Shown piece by piece: positions 10,280 through 19,345 of a stretch of DNA of 64,000 nt. The stretch is from Flavobacterium sp. LHD-85. GTDB lineage: Bacteria; Bacteroidota; Bacteroidia; Flavobacteriales; Flavobacteriaceae. Below the pieces are notes generated by a model, which was not told where the DNA came from, ran no database searches, and saw only the letters and a program-made list of their open reading frames with translations. The DNA is taken from the NCBI RefSeq assembly GCF_030929595.1, contig NZ_JAVFVR010000006.1, positions 124,001 to 188,000 of the forward strand, read 5' to 3'. A program made the position numbers and the translations under genes. Numbering within the stretch: position 1 is the first letter of the stretch; every line of letters starts with the position of its first letter.

Positions 10280-10399
10280 ATTAGTCAAAAACATTTCGGA
10301 ATGTTTTGTAGATTTTCATAAGGAATTGATTAAAAATATTATATTTACGTCAAGATACCTTTCAAATATTACAAGTCTATAAAACAATCTTACATAAAA

Positions 10400-11197
10400 A
10401 TGAAATCTACACTTGACCAAATTGAGGACATCAAAAAAAATGGCTATTCCCTTGATTTTGCTACGGTTTTTAATCACGCTTTCGAAAACTATAAAAAAAT
10501 AGCTCTTTACTCGGGACTTATCATCTTAGTCTTTTCCATTATTGCTGCTGTAGCTTTTATGGGTATAATGATTGCCTATTTTGGAGCCGAGGCACTGACG
10601 AAAGATTTCATTCAAGACATAGAAAACCAACAATTCACTGCTGTTCAGCTTGTAATACAAACTGTTGCCCTTTCTGTAGTTGCAGGAATTACAGCTCCTT
10701 TTGGTGCTGGTTTTCTTAAAATGGCCGATTCTGCAGACAAAGATGTAGAATTTAATGTTTCAACTATTTTCAGCTATTACAAAGCTCCATACTTTGGACA
10801 AATTTTCGTTGCCGCTTTTCTTCCTGCTTTATTAGGTACAGCTCTTGCTACTTTAGTAGAAAGCTCGGGAATTTTATTTGTCGGAAACCTTATTTCATTC
10901 AGCGTTTCTTTCTTCATGTATCTATCAATCCCATTAATTGTCTTTGGAAACATTAATGCAATTGACGCCATAAAATCAAGTTTTATTATCGTTACTAAAA
11001 ATCCGCTTAACATATTTGCCTTTTTTGTCATAGGTTTTCTCGGTTCAATGGTTGGTTTTATTGGCTGTTGCGTTGGAATCATATTTACAGTTGTTTTTAA
11101 CAGCTCTATGATTTATGCAACTTATTTTGCCATTTTTGGAACACAATCTGAAGAAGAAGATTCAATTGATTCAATCGGAAAATACAATGTAGATTAA
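10400..11197 (+). CDS. Multi-pass membrane protein of unknown function
   Basis: A 265-residue protein with about six hydrophobic segments (near residues 37-62, 90-115, 135-155, 160-185, 195-220 and 225-255), rich in Gly/Ala/Phe, and a short acidic C-terminal tail (EEEDSIDSIG). The N terminus is soluble (about 30 residues). The layout resembles the broad group of glycerophosphoryl-diester-phosphodiesterase-type or DUF4013-like membrane domains, but I cannot name a family with confidence. It precedes the hybrid sensor kinase by 90 bp. Confidence 0.7.
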   Translation: MKSTLDQIEDIKKNGYSLDFATVFNHAFENYKKIALYSGLIILVFSIIAAVAFMGIMIAYFGAEALTKDFIQDIENQQFTAVQLVIQTVALSVVAGITAPFGAGFLKMADSADKDVEFNVSTIFSYYKAPYFGQIFVAAFLPALLGTALATLVESSGILFVGNLISFSVSFFMYLSIPLIVFGNINAIDAIKSSFIIVTKNPLNIFAFFVIGFLGSMVGFIGCCVGIIFTVVFNSSMIYATYFAIFGTQSEEEDSIDSIGKYNVD

Positions 11198-11287
11198 AAT
11201 CGAAAATTCTTATTTACGGGGAACTTAACCACTTCTCTTTAAGCATTTTCAAAAAGCTATTTACTTAACCAACATACCCCAAATTCT

Positions 11288-14200
11288 ATGGTCGCAAACT
11301 GTAGTTTTTTCAATTCGGTTATTTCAGGAATTTCCGCTAGCGGAAGTGCCTTTGAAACAATTATGACCGGATGGTATGTGTTTAATCCTGATATCATTTT
11401 CTACAACAATCATAAACTTATTGTTTTAGGATTATCGCTCTTTGCCTTTCTGTCGCTTTTGGTTTATCAATTTTTCAAAATCAAAGCCAAAATTGGATAC
11501 TTCATAGAAAAAAAGAAAGAACAAGATACCATTAGCAGAGAATACCAGCTTTATATTTTATTTTTTGGTATTGCGGTAATTGTAATCGAAATTATAAATG
11601 AAATCTTCAAAATTAGACCCAAAAGTCTACTGGTAGTCAATGTTCTCATTGGCGTTTTTGTTCTTTTTATTTACACTGTAACAAATAGAATCAAATGGGT
11701 AAGAGACCAAATCCAGCAGATTTTTATTTCTTGTTTCTTTATTTATATCAGTTATGTCGCTTACAACATTGTTACTTTAAGAAATGATGTTGTACCGATT
11801 ATTGTTTTCCTTATTTCTTTTTTCTTTTCGTACAACATCCTCAAGCCTATAAAAATTTACTGGACTTTTGTTGCTTTAACGTTTGTCTTTCTAATTACAA
11901 CGTTGTCATTTCAACTTATTCCTATAAAATCCTCTATCTTACTGCTTAATTTCTGCATTCTAATTTTCATTATAAACCAAGTAAAATATGCAGTTTTATT
12001 AAACAACCGTGATAATTTTAGATTTGCAAATGAGATTGTTCACAAAGGAAATTCGCTTACAATAGCCTCCAACCAAAAAGGAGAAATACTCTTTTGCAGC
12101 GAAACTATAACTCCTATTCTAGGATATCTGCCTGATGAAGTTATGGGTTTAAAGTTTTGGGAACTACCACAAGATTCAGAATCAGAAGAAAAATTGAATT
12201 CTGTTAGAAATCAAGAAAACAAACTTTACATTAGAAAGCTAAAAACCCAAAACGGCGAATACAAATACATTCAATGGAAAGATAAAAACTTCTCAGATGA
12301 TTTGATTATCAGCATTGGGCAAGATGTTACAGAACAGGTTATTGTTCAGGATCAATATAAAAATCTAATCCAGACAGCAACTGATATAATTTTTGAAATT
12401 GATGCTGAAGGTTATTTCACTTTTATAAATGAATTTGGAATTTCAACCCTAGGTTACGCTGAAAATGAAATAATAAAAAAACACTACTCCAATTTCATCC
12501 ATGAAAATTACATTAATAGTGCTGTAGATTTTTACGAAAATTTAGTGCTTAACGAAAGTAATTATCCAATTATTGAAATCCCTATTTTAAAGAAAAATGG
12601 AGAAGAAATATGGATGTCACAAAAAATTATTGTTCGTAAGAATGATTTAGGATTAACAACCGGATTTTCTGGAATTGCGAGAGATGTCACGGAGAAAAAA
12701 AATATCGAAAACGAGAAAAAAAGACGTCTTAAAAAAATTGAGGCCTATAACAATTCGACCAAAAAACTATCCACTACAGACTTTAGCAAATACAATGAAT
12801 TAGATACTGTTATCAATTTAATATTAAAGGAAGCTGCTTCGATAAGCAATGCCAATCGCGTAAGTTTCTGGAAGTATGACAATGATTTGATAACTTGTAA
12901 AAATCTTTTCAGTCTTGACAATCAGAGTTTAAATGACAAAAATATTCTAAATAAAGAATCGTATCCTATCTATTTTGAAACGCTAAACAATAAAGCAATT
13001 ATTAATGCGCCAGATGTATTCAATAAATTGGAAACATCTGAATTTCAAAAGCTTTACTTTACAACAAACAACATTAAGTCAATGCTTGATGTGCCAATTT
13101 TCCTAACGGGCCAATTAGCTGGTGTTGCTTGTTTTGAAAGCACTGAACATAAACGAGAATGGGATAATGAGGACATCAATTATGCGAAAACCATATCAGA
13201 TGTTATTTCGCTTGCCATTTCCTCTCAAATGCGTTTAGAAGCAGAAAGAAAATTAGAGCTAAAAAGCCAGCTTTTATCTGCGCTTTCATTATGTACTGAA
13301 AAGTTCCTGCTGAGCAAAACCACTCACCAAATGTTTCAGGAAACATACAACATTATTGGAAAAGCGGCCAAGGTAGATCATATGTATTACTACGAAAAAG
13401 ATCCAATCTATAATACTGTTAGCCAAAAATACAAATGGTCGCGTGAAGGTGTTACGCATCAAATTACGCCGCTACGATCTATGACCGAAGAAAATCTGCG
13501 AGAAATTTATGACGTGGCATCGCAGAGAAAAATCCTAAACACATTAACTCAAAATCTTAATGACGGTTTCTTCAAAAAACTTCTGATTGACAATGAAATT
13601 AAATCCATCCTAATTTTACCCATCTATATTAATGATATTTTTACTGGTTTTATAGGTTTTGACGATTGCACAGCTGAAAGAAAATGGTCTGAAGATGAAA
13701 TTAATATCTTTCAGGTATTGGCAAATAACATTTCTTCAGCATTAGAAAGAAACCGAAACGAAACTAAAATTATCGAAAGCGAGGAAAAATTCAAATTGAT
13801 CGCAAACAATATTCCTGGAACAGTTTACTTATCAAAATTTGATGCTTTTTCGACCAAAATATTCTTAAACGATGAAGTCTTAAATCTTACAGGCTATTCA
13901 AAATCCGAATTTATTGAAAATAATTTATCCTTTCTGTCGTTAATTCATCCTGACGATAAAGATGAAGTAATCAACAATCAAATCGATAATCTGCAAAACG
14001 GAAAACCTTTGCATAATGTATATCGCATTCAACGCAAGAGTGGTGAGTTTATTTGGATAGAAGAATTTGGAGATGTAATTAAACGTGATGATGAAATTGA
14101 ATTTGTTGGCGGTATTTATTTTGACATTACAAGCAAAAAAGAAATTGAAGACGCTATAAAAGCGAAACAATTGGCCGAAGCCGCGAGCAAATCTAAATCT

Positions 14201-15340
14201 GACTTTTTAGCCAATATGTCTCACGAAATCAGAACTCCATTAAACGGAATTATTGGTTTTACACACTTATTAATGAAAACAGAATTGGAGGAAATTCAAG
14301 AAAAATACATGACTACAATTAACCAGTCGGCCCATTCTCTTCTTGAAATTATTAATGATATTTTGGATTTTTCAAAAATTGAAGCTGGAAAACTGGAACT
14401 TTTTATTGACTTATATGATATTAAAAAAATACTAGGACAAGTTTTTGATTTAATTATTTATGAATCTAATAAAAAGAATCTGAAACTTGAATTGAACATT
14501 GATCCTGATGTACCTAAATATATCTGGACAGATATTGTTCGAATCAAACAAATTTTGATCAACCTGCTCTCGAATGCGGTAAAATTTACAACTGAAGGCT
14601 CTATTAAATTAAACGTTTCGGTTTTAGAAAAGAATCATAACAACAATTGTGTTATCCGCTTTGCAGTAATTGACACCGGAATTGGTATTCTCGAAAAAAA
14701 TCAGAAGAAAATTTTTAAAGCTTTTTTACAAGAAGACAGCTCTACAACCAGAAAATTTGGAGGAACCGGATTGGGTTTAACTATATCCAACCAATTGCTC
14801 GCATTAATGGAAAGCCGCTTACAGCTAGAAAGCAAAATTGATGAAGGAAGCACTTTTTTCTTTGATTTAGCTCTAAAAACAAGCAATCAAAGCATTAATG
14901 ACAAATACAATGCTGAACTCAAAAGTTTAAATATTGACCTAGATTCGGATGAAACTGAAACAAACGGCAATAATATTACTTTTTTAATTGTAGAAGATAA
15001 CAAAGTAAATATGCTTCTTCTAAAAACAATTATAAAAAATCTGTACAACAACGCTTTTATTTTTGAATGCGAAAATGGATATGAAGCCATTCAGCAATTT
15101 GAAAAAATCAATCCGACCATTATTTTTATGGATATCCAGATGCCTATAATGAACGGTTATGAGACTGCCAAAGCAATAAGAAACACTAAAAAAGGTCGTG
15201 ATGTCCCTATAATTGCCGTTACAGCTGGCGCCGAAAAAGAAGAACGCAATAAATGTATTTCTGCCGGAATGGACGATTATATTTCTAAACCAATTATGAA
15301 AGGAAGTGTTGAAGAAGCATTAATTAAATGGCTGGGATAA
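11288..15340 (+). CDS. Hybrid sensor histidine kinase, PAS/GAF multi-sensor
   Basis: A 1350-residue signalling protein. Residues about 35-230 hold seven to eight membrane segments; then PAS domains (about 240-345 and 350-470), a GAF domain (about 490-640), a second GAF (about 665-820), a third PAS (about 830-960), HisKA with phospho-acceptor SHEIRTPLN near His979, HATPase (N box near 1090, GTGLGL near 1158) and a C-terminal receiver domain with phospho-acceptor Asp near 1282 (FMDIQMPIMNG). No DNA-binding output domain or cognate regulator gene is adjacent, so the phosphate probably passes to a distant Hpt or regulator. Confidence 0.93.
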   Translation: MVANCSFFNSVISGISASGSAFETIMTGWYVFNPDIIFYNNHKLIVLGLSLFAFLSLLVYQFFKIKAKIGYFIEKKKEQDTISREYQLYILFFGIAVIVIEIINEIFKIRPKSLLVVNVLIGVFVLFIYTVTNRIKWVRDQIQQIFISCFFIYISYVAYNIVTLRNDVVPIIVFLISFFFSYNILKPIKIYWTFVALTFVFLITTLSFQLIPIKSSILLLNFCILIFIINQVKYAVLLNNRDNFRFANEIVHKGNSLTIASNQKGEILFCSETITPILGYLPDEVMGLKFWELPQDSESEEKLNSVRNQENKLYIRKLKTQNGEYKYIQWKDKNFSDDLIISIGQDVTEQVIVQDQYKNLIQTATDIIFEIDAEGYFTFINEFGISTLGYAENEIIKKHYSNFIHENYINSAVDFYENLVLNESNYPIIEIPILKKNGEEIWMSQKIIVRKNDLGLTTGFSGIARDVTEKKNIENEKKRRLKKIEAYNNSTKKLSTTDFSKYNELDTVINLILKEAASISNANRVSFWKYDNDLITCKNLFSLDNQSLNDKNILNKESYPIYFETLNNKAIINAPDVFNKLETSEFQKLYFTTNNIKSMLDVPIFLTGQLAGVACFESTEHKREWDNEDINYAKTISDVISLAISSQMRLEAERKLELKSQLLSALSLCTEKFLLSKTTHQMFQETYNIIGKAAKVDHMYYYEKDPIYNTVSQKYKWSREGVTHQITPLRSMTEENLREIYDVASQRKILNTLTQNLNDGFFKKLLIDNEIKSILILPIYINDIFTGFIGFDDCTAERKWSEDEINIFQVLANNISSALERNRNETKIIESEEKFKLIANNIPGTVYLSKFDAFSTKIFLNDEVLNLTGYSKSEFIENNLSFLSLIHPDDKDEVINNQIDNLQNGKPLHNVYRIQRKSGEFIWIEEFGDVIKRDDEIEFVGGIYFDITSKKEIEDAIKAKQLAEAASKSKSDFLANMSHEIRTPLNGIIGFTHLLMKTELEEIQEKYMTTINQSAHSLLEIINDILDFSKIEAGKLELFIDLYDIKKILGQVFDLIIYESNKKNLKLELNIDPDVPKYIWTDIVRIKQILINLLSNAVKFTTEGSIKLNVSVLEKNHNNNCVIRFAVIDTGIGILEKNQKKIFKAFLQEDSSTTRKFGGTGLGLTISNQLLALMESRLQLESKIDEGSTFFFDLALKTSNQSINDKYNAELKSLNIDLDSDETETNGNNITFLIVEDNKVNMLLLKTIIKNLYNNAFIFECENGYEAIQQFEKINPTIIFMDIQMPIMNGYETAKAIRNTKKGRDVPIIAVTAGAEKEERNKCISAGMDDYISKPIMKGSVEEALIKWLG

Positions 15341-15506
15341 TTTTTTAGTTTTAAGTCGCAGTCGCAGTTTTCAGTTTCAGATTGTTTACTGGCACTGAAA
15401 AGTGTGACCAAAAACTAAACATAAGCGTTTCAATTGTAAAATTTATCATAAAAAATCTATAAATTCGTACAACGTTTCAAACACAAAATAAAAAAAACAA
15501 TTCAAT

Positions 15507-16361
15507 ATGAAATGGCAAGGCAGAAGACAAAGTGATAATGTCGAAGATAGAAGATCAATTTCCGGCGGAGGTAAAGCAATAATTGGCGGAGGAGTTATTG
15601 GGATCATTGTTTTGCTTCTGAATGTTTTTGGCGGTGAAACTGGCCAACAAATCGCACCAATTCTAGAACAAATGCAAGGAGGCCAAAGCCAACAGACAGA
15701 AGCTGCAGCTCCCCTAAGCAAGGAAGATGAAGAAATGGGGAATTTTGTGAGAGTTATTCTGGCAGATAACGAAGACATATGGAGTAAAGTTTTTGCCGAA
15801 AATGGCATGACCTACGAAAAACCAAAATTAGTGCTTTTTAAAGGCTCTGTACAAACTGCCTGCGGAGGCGCATCATCGGCCTCTGGCCCTTTTTATTGTC
15901 CGGGAGACAGAAAAGTATATATGGATTTAGGTTTCTTTGAGGAGCTCAAAAGTAAATTTGGCGCAAAAGGTGGCGATTTTGCCATTGCCTACGTTATTGC
16001 TCATGAAATTGGCCATCATATACAAACTTTGCTAGGCACGTCTGCAAAAATGCGTCAGGATCAGCAAGGAAAAAGCGAAGCAGAAGCTAATAAACTATCT
16101 GTTGCTTTAGAACTACAAGCTGACTTCTACGCTGGTGTTTGGGCACATTACAATCAGCAAAATTTAGATGCTGGCGACATCGAAGAAGCTTTAAGCGCAG
16201 CAAATGCAGTTGGAGACGATGCTATTCAAAGTAAAATGCAAGGACACGTTGTTCCTGATTCTTTTACGCACGGAACTTCAGAACAAAGAATGTATTGGTT
16301 TAAAAAAGGGTATAAAACCGGCGATATCAAACAAGGCACTACATTTGAAGAAATTAGATAA
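15507..16361 (+). CDS. Neutral zinc metallopeptidase, YpfJ family
   Basis: A 284-residue protein starting MKWQGRRQSDNVEDRRS, the diagnostic opening of the YpfJ/putative neutral zinc metallopeptidase family. One membrane segment (about residues 25-45, AIIGGGVIGIIVLLLNVFGG) follows, then a Gln-rich linker and the peptidase domain with HEIGHHIQ (zinc ligands) and the downstream LQADFYAGVWAHY Glu/Asp ligand motif. Probable inner-membrane-anchored peptidase; substrate unknown. A strong terminator follows. Confidence 0.9.
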   Translation: MKWQGRRQSDNVEDRRSISGGGKAIIGGGVIGIIVLLLNVFGGETGQQIAPILEQMQGGQSQQTEAAAPLSKEDEEMGNFVRVILADNEDIWSKVFAENGMTYEKPKLVLFKGSVQTACGGASSASGPFYCPGDRKVYMDLGFFEELKSKFGAKGGDFAIAYVIAHEIGHHIQTLLGTSAKMRQDQQGKSEAEANKLSVALELQADFYAGVWAHYNQQNLDAGDIEEALSAANAVGDDAIQSKMQGHVVPDSFTHGTSEQRMYWFKKGYKTGDIKQGTTFEEIR

Positions 16362-16390
16362 TACATAAACCAAATATAATAACCACCAGA

Positions 16391-16421
16391 AAAGCACAAC
16401 TTAAGCAGTTGTGCTTTTTTT
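16391..16421 (+). terminator. Terminator after zinc metallopeptidase gene
   Basis: Stem AGCACAACT/AGTTGTGCT with a short loop, followed by a run of seven T. Confidence 0.85.
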
Positions 16422-16525
16422 ATGAAATTCCAATAAAAAAAAATCCAAATTCCAAGTTGATATACTTTGGAATTTGGAATTTCAAAAAATTGGAATTTCA
16501 CTTTTTTTGTTTTCTCAGAAAACAA

Positions 16526-16552
16526 AAAAAGCCTTGAATTTCTTCAAGGCTT
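16526..16552 (-). terminator. Terminator after tRNA-His
   Basis: On the minus strand AAAGCCTTGA/TCAAGGCTTT forms a hairpin followed by a T-run, directly downstream of the tRNA 3' end. Confidence 0.8.
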
Positions 16553-16560
16553 TAAATCTG

Positions 16561-16635
16561 GGTGGCTGACCGGGTTCGAACCGGCGACCCGCGGCACCAC
16601 AAACCGCTACTCTAACCAGCTGAGCTACAACCACC
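16561..16635 (-). tRNA. tRNA-His (anticodon GTG)
   Basis: The minus strand folds as a full cloverleaf: acceptor GTGGTTG paired with CAGCCAC, D arm beginning TAGCTCAGCTGG, anticodon stem GCGGT/GCCGC with loop TTGTGGT (anticodon GTG = His), T arm with GGTTCGAACCC. The extra G at -1 opposite C73, a hallmark of tRNA-His, is encoded (position 16635). CCA is not fully encoded. A terminator follows. Confidence 0.97.
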
Positions 16636-16713
16636 ATTTTTCTGCTTAGCGAGTGCAAATATAGAACAAAGGTTGAGTTCTACAAAGAAAAAAATGAAAA
16701 ATTTTCATAAAAA

Positions 16714-17430
16714 TTATATCAAATTTTCTAAACTATTGACAGCCAAACACCTTTCAACTGTAAAACCTTCAGCAAAATCTTTACCAACAAGTCTTCCTAA
16801 GTCTTTTGCACGATAATTTAAGCTTTCAAAGAAGTTTTTGCTTGTAATTGGCGTTGTAGGTTCATTTGAATTTGGGTCATAAAATTGAGTTTTATAAGCC
16901 ATAATCGCTTCTACCTTTTTTTCTTCGAATCCTGTAATGTCCACAACGAAATCTGGAGCAATATTTTTCCATTGAATATAATGGTAAACTACTTTTGGTC
17001 TCCAAGCTTCTTGCTTTTCTCCATCAACAGTAGTTTCAATTTTCATTAGACCAGATAAAAAGCAAGCATCAGAAACCAATTTACTTCCTTTTCCGTGATC
17101 AATGTGGCGATCGTCGATTGCATTACACAACACAATTTCTGGCTTGTATTTACGGATCATTTTAATGACTTCCAATTGATGTTTTTCATCATTAACAAAA
17201 AATCCATCACGCATGGCTAAATTCTCGCGTACTAAAACACCTAAAATCTTCGCTGCATCTTTTGCTTCTTGATCTCTAATCTCTGCAGTACCGCGCGTTC
17301 CTAATTCTCCACGGGTTAAATCTACAATACCTACTTTTTTACCAAGTGATACTTCTTTTAAAATGGTTCCCGCACATCCCAATTCTACATCGTCTGGATG
17401 TGCACCAAAGGCTAATATGTCTAGTTTCAT
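16714..17430 (-). CDS. bshB1: Bacillithiol biosynthesis deacetylase BshB1
   Basis: A 238-residue zinc-dependent LmbE-family deacetylase that removes the acetyl group from GlcNAc-malate in bacillithiol synthesis. Seen are the zinc motif AHPDDVELGCAGT (residues 10-22), the TRGELGTRG loop, and the second metal/substrate motif DDRHIDHGKGSKLVSDACFLSGL; the C-terminal MAYKTQFYDP segment is typical of BshB1. It stands at the end of a minus-strand group with the isochorismate synthase gene upstream (about 95 bp). Confidence 0.93.
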   Translation of the reverse strand: MKLDILAFGAHPDDVELGCAGTILKEVSLGKKVGIVDLTRGELGTRGTAEIRDQEAKDAAKILGVLVRENLAMRDGFFVNDEKHQLEVIKMIRKYKPEIVLCNAIDDRHIDHGKGSKLVSDACFLSGLMKIETTVDGEKQEAWRPKVVYHYIQWKNIAPDFVVDITGFEEKKVEAIMAYKTQFYDPNSNEPTTPITSKNFFESLNYRAKDLGRLVGKDFAEGFTVERCLAVNSLENLI

Positions 17431-17520
17431 TATTTTTTTGTTTGTTTTGTTTCAGGTTTCAGGTTTAGTCACGGTCACAGTATTCAGTCTCAGTAACTGC
17501 AAACTGCGACTGCGACTGAA

Positions 17521-17546
17521 AACTCATAACTCATAACTCATAACTC
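17521..17546. repeat. 7-bp tandem repeat at the 3' end of the isochorismate synthase gene
   Basis: Three copies of aactcat plus a partial fourth. The stop codon of the isochorismate synthase gene lies inside the array, so copy-number change would alter the last residues. The flanking DNA has a second short repeat of the type gcagtcgcagt also seen near 15358. Confidence 0.7.
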
Positions 17547-18603
17547 TTAAGACTCTTTTCATCGTCATTGATTTATTCACGCTTTCTTCCCATTCTTTTT
17601 CGGGAATGCTTTCTTTTGTGATTCCGCAGCCCATGTACAAAATGGCTTTATTTTCCTGAATCTGCATGCATCGTAAATTTACAAATAAATCAGAACTTGC
17701 ATTATTTCCTGCAAAAGTGCTGTTTAATTCGCCTAGAAAACCAGTATAGAAAGTTCTGTCGTAATTTTCATTTTCCAAAATAAAAGCTTTCGATTTCTTT
17801 TTCGGAAGTCCGCAAACGGCAGGCGTTGGATGCAAAGTATCAACCACTTCTGCCAAAGTTGAATTGTCTTTTAAAACACCAGAAATATCCGTTTTAATAT
17901 GCCAAATCGATCCTGCTTTTAAACTGTAAGGTTCAGAAACTACAACCGAAGCCGTAAATTCACGAAGCCTTTTCACAATAAAATCAGTTACAAATTGCTG
18001 TTCGTCTTTTTCTTTTTGCTGCCAAACAATTTCTGCTTCCTGATTATCTTTTTGCGTTCCCGCCAAAGCCATGGTTTCAAAAACATTTCCGTTTGCCTTT
18101 AAAAGTTTTTCAGGCGTTGCTCCCATCCAAAGTCCGATTTTAGGATGAAAGAAACAATAACAGAAAGTTGCTGGATATAATTGAACCAAATGCTGAAAGG
18201 TTTCGATAAAATCAAATTCAGCTAAAGGCACTTCTTCACTTCGTGATAAAACCACTTTTTTGAATTCTTCATTTTTGATGGCCTGAATTCCATTAGCTAC
18301 TAAATGTTCATATTGAAGTTTAGCTTCTTGATCAAAACTCAAATCATCAATTTCGATTGCTTCAAATGAAGTCACTTCTTTTTCAACAGAAATAATTTCA
18401 GATTCGTTTTCAGGAATCAGGATTAATTGTTTTTCATCAAAAGAAGCAAAAACAAATCCTTTTTCGCTGTAATCAGAAACGGTATTTAAATTATTGTTCT
18501 GTTGTAAAATCCCAACAAAATTTGTTGAGTTAGGTTTTGAATAAAGTACAAAAGGCAAATTCTGTTCTTTATGATTTTTAATTTTTAAGAAAAATGGATT
18601 CAT
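17524..18603 (-). CDS. menF: Isochorismate synthase (chorismate-binding family)
   Basis: A 359-residue chorismate-utilising enzyme. The catalytic core shows NEEFKKVVLSRSEEVPL, GATPEKLLKANGNVFETMALAGTQ (the GTQ of isochorismate synthases), HPTPAVCGLPKKKSKAFI and the metal-binding end CGITKESIPEKEWEE. No glutamine amidotransferase partner is adjacent, and the following hotdog thioesterase gene makes menaquinone synthesis the likely pathway. A siderophore-type isochorismate synthase is the alternative. The last residues run into a 7-bp tandem repeat that supplies the stop codon. Confidence 0.85.
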   Translation of the reverse strand: MNPFFLKIKNHKEQNLPFVLYSKPNSTNFVGILQQNNNLNTVSDYSEKGFVFASFDEKQLILIPENESEIISVEKEVTSFEAIEIDDLSFDQEAKLQYEHLVANGIQAIKNEEFKKVVLSRSEEVPLAEFDFIETFQHLVQLYPATFCYCFFHPKIGLWMGATPEKLLKANGNVFETMALAGTQKDNQEAEIVWQQKEKDEQQFVTDFIVKRLREFTASVVVSEPYSLKAGSIWHIKTDISGVLKDNSTLAEVVDTLHPTPAVCGLPKKKSKAFILENENYDRTFYTGFLGELNSTFAGNNASSDLFVNLRCMQIQENKAILYMGCGITKESIPEKEWEESVNKSMTMKRVLRVMSYEL

Positions 18604-18606
18604 AAT

Positions 18607-19038
18607 TTACTCACTTTTCTTTCTATCCAAAACCATATTCGTCAATTTACAAAGCGAAACCAAGTTTCCTTCTTCATCGGTAATTTTAATTTCCCAAAGA
18701 TGAAGACTTCTTCCTTTGTGAATGATTCTGGCTGTTCCAAAAACATAACCTTCACGAATACTCTTTAGATGATTTGCCGAGATTTCGATACCTCTTACCT
18801 CCTGCTCTTTCGGATTAATAAAAAAGAAAGAAGCCGCACTTCCAACACTTTCTGCTAAAGCTACAGAAGCACCTCCATGAAGCAACCCCATCGGTTGATG
18901 AACACTAGGATTTACAGGCATTTTTGCAGTTAAAAAATCTTCTCCGGCGTCGATATATTCAATTTTCAGCGTTTCCATCAATGTGTTTTTAGAAAACTCA
19001 TTACAGCGCGCCAAAATCTGTTCTTTTGTATAATTCAT
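18607..19038 (-). CDS. Hotdog-fold thioesterase, PaaI/DHNA-CoA thioesterase type
   Basis: A 143-residue single hotdog domain with the family motif HQPMGLLHGGASVALAESVGSAAS (catalytic Glu on the central helix) and GIEISANHLKSIREG. Its gene is 3 bp upstream of the isochorismate synthase gene on the same strand, so the enzyme probably hydrolyses 1,4-dihydroxy-2-naphthoyl-CoA in menaquinone synthesis (MenI role). A general phenylacetyl-CoA-type thioesterase cannot be excluded. Confidence 0.85.
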   Translation of the reverse strand: MNYTKEQILARCNEFSKNTLMETLKIEYIDAGEDFLTAKMPVNPSVHQPMGLLHGGASVALAESVGSAASFFFINPKEQEVRGIEISANHLKSIREGYVFGTARIIHKGRSLHLWEIKITDEEGNLVSLCKLTNMVLDRKKSE

Positions 19039-19119
19039 TAAAATAAACTTTAAAAACGTAAAATTAAAGAAAGATAAGACATAAATCTAAAATCCGATCC
19101 TAAATTTAAAATTCAACTT

Positions 19120-19335
19120 CAAACGTGTAGGTTTTTTGTTATTTTTACAAAAACAATCAAAATTAATCTTTGGCTGAGATTTTTTTTTCGCCACAGATTA
19201 CACCGATTAAAAGGATTTCAATAATATAGCCACTAATTACACAAATTTCCGCGAATTTTGCTTCAATATAATTCGTGAAAACTGGTGGAATTCGTGGCAA
19301 AAAAATCATTTCAATCTCTTCAATCTGTGGCTAAA
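19120..19335. repeat. Intergenic inverted-repeat cluster
   Basis: Within the 307-bp gap between the thioesterase and lipoprotein genes, cgccacagattacaccgatt faces aatctgtggct, and an inner pair aatttccgcgaatt/aattcgtggc lies between. These are members of the dispersed hairpin family of this window. No gene is visible. Confidence 0.6.
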
Positions 19336-19345
19336 AACTATTTAA

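Noticed and set aside
16467..16649. 60-codon plus-strand ORF over tRNA-His
   Set aside because: Contains the typical antisense-tRNA reading (GFEPATRGTTNRYSNQLSY) and is not a gene.
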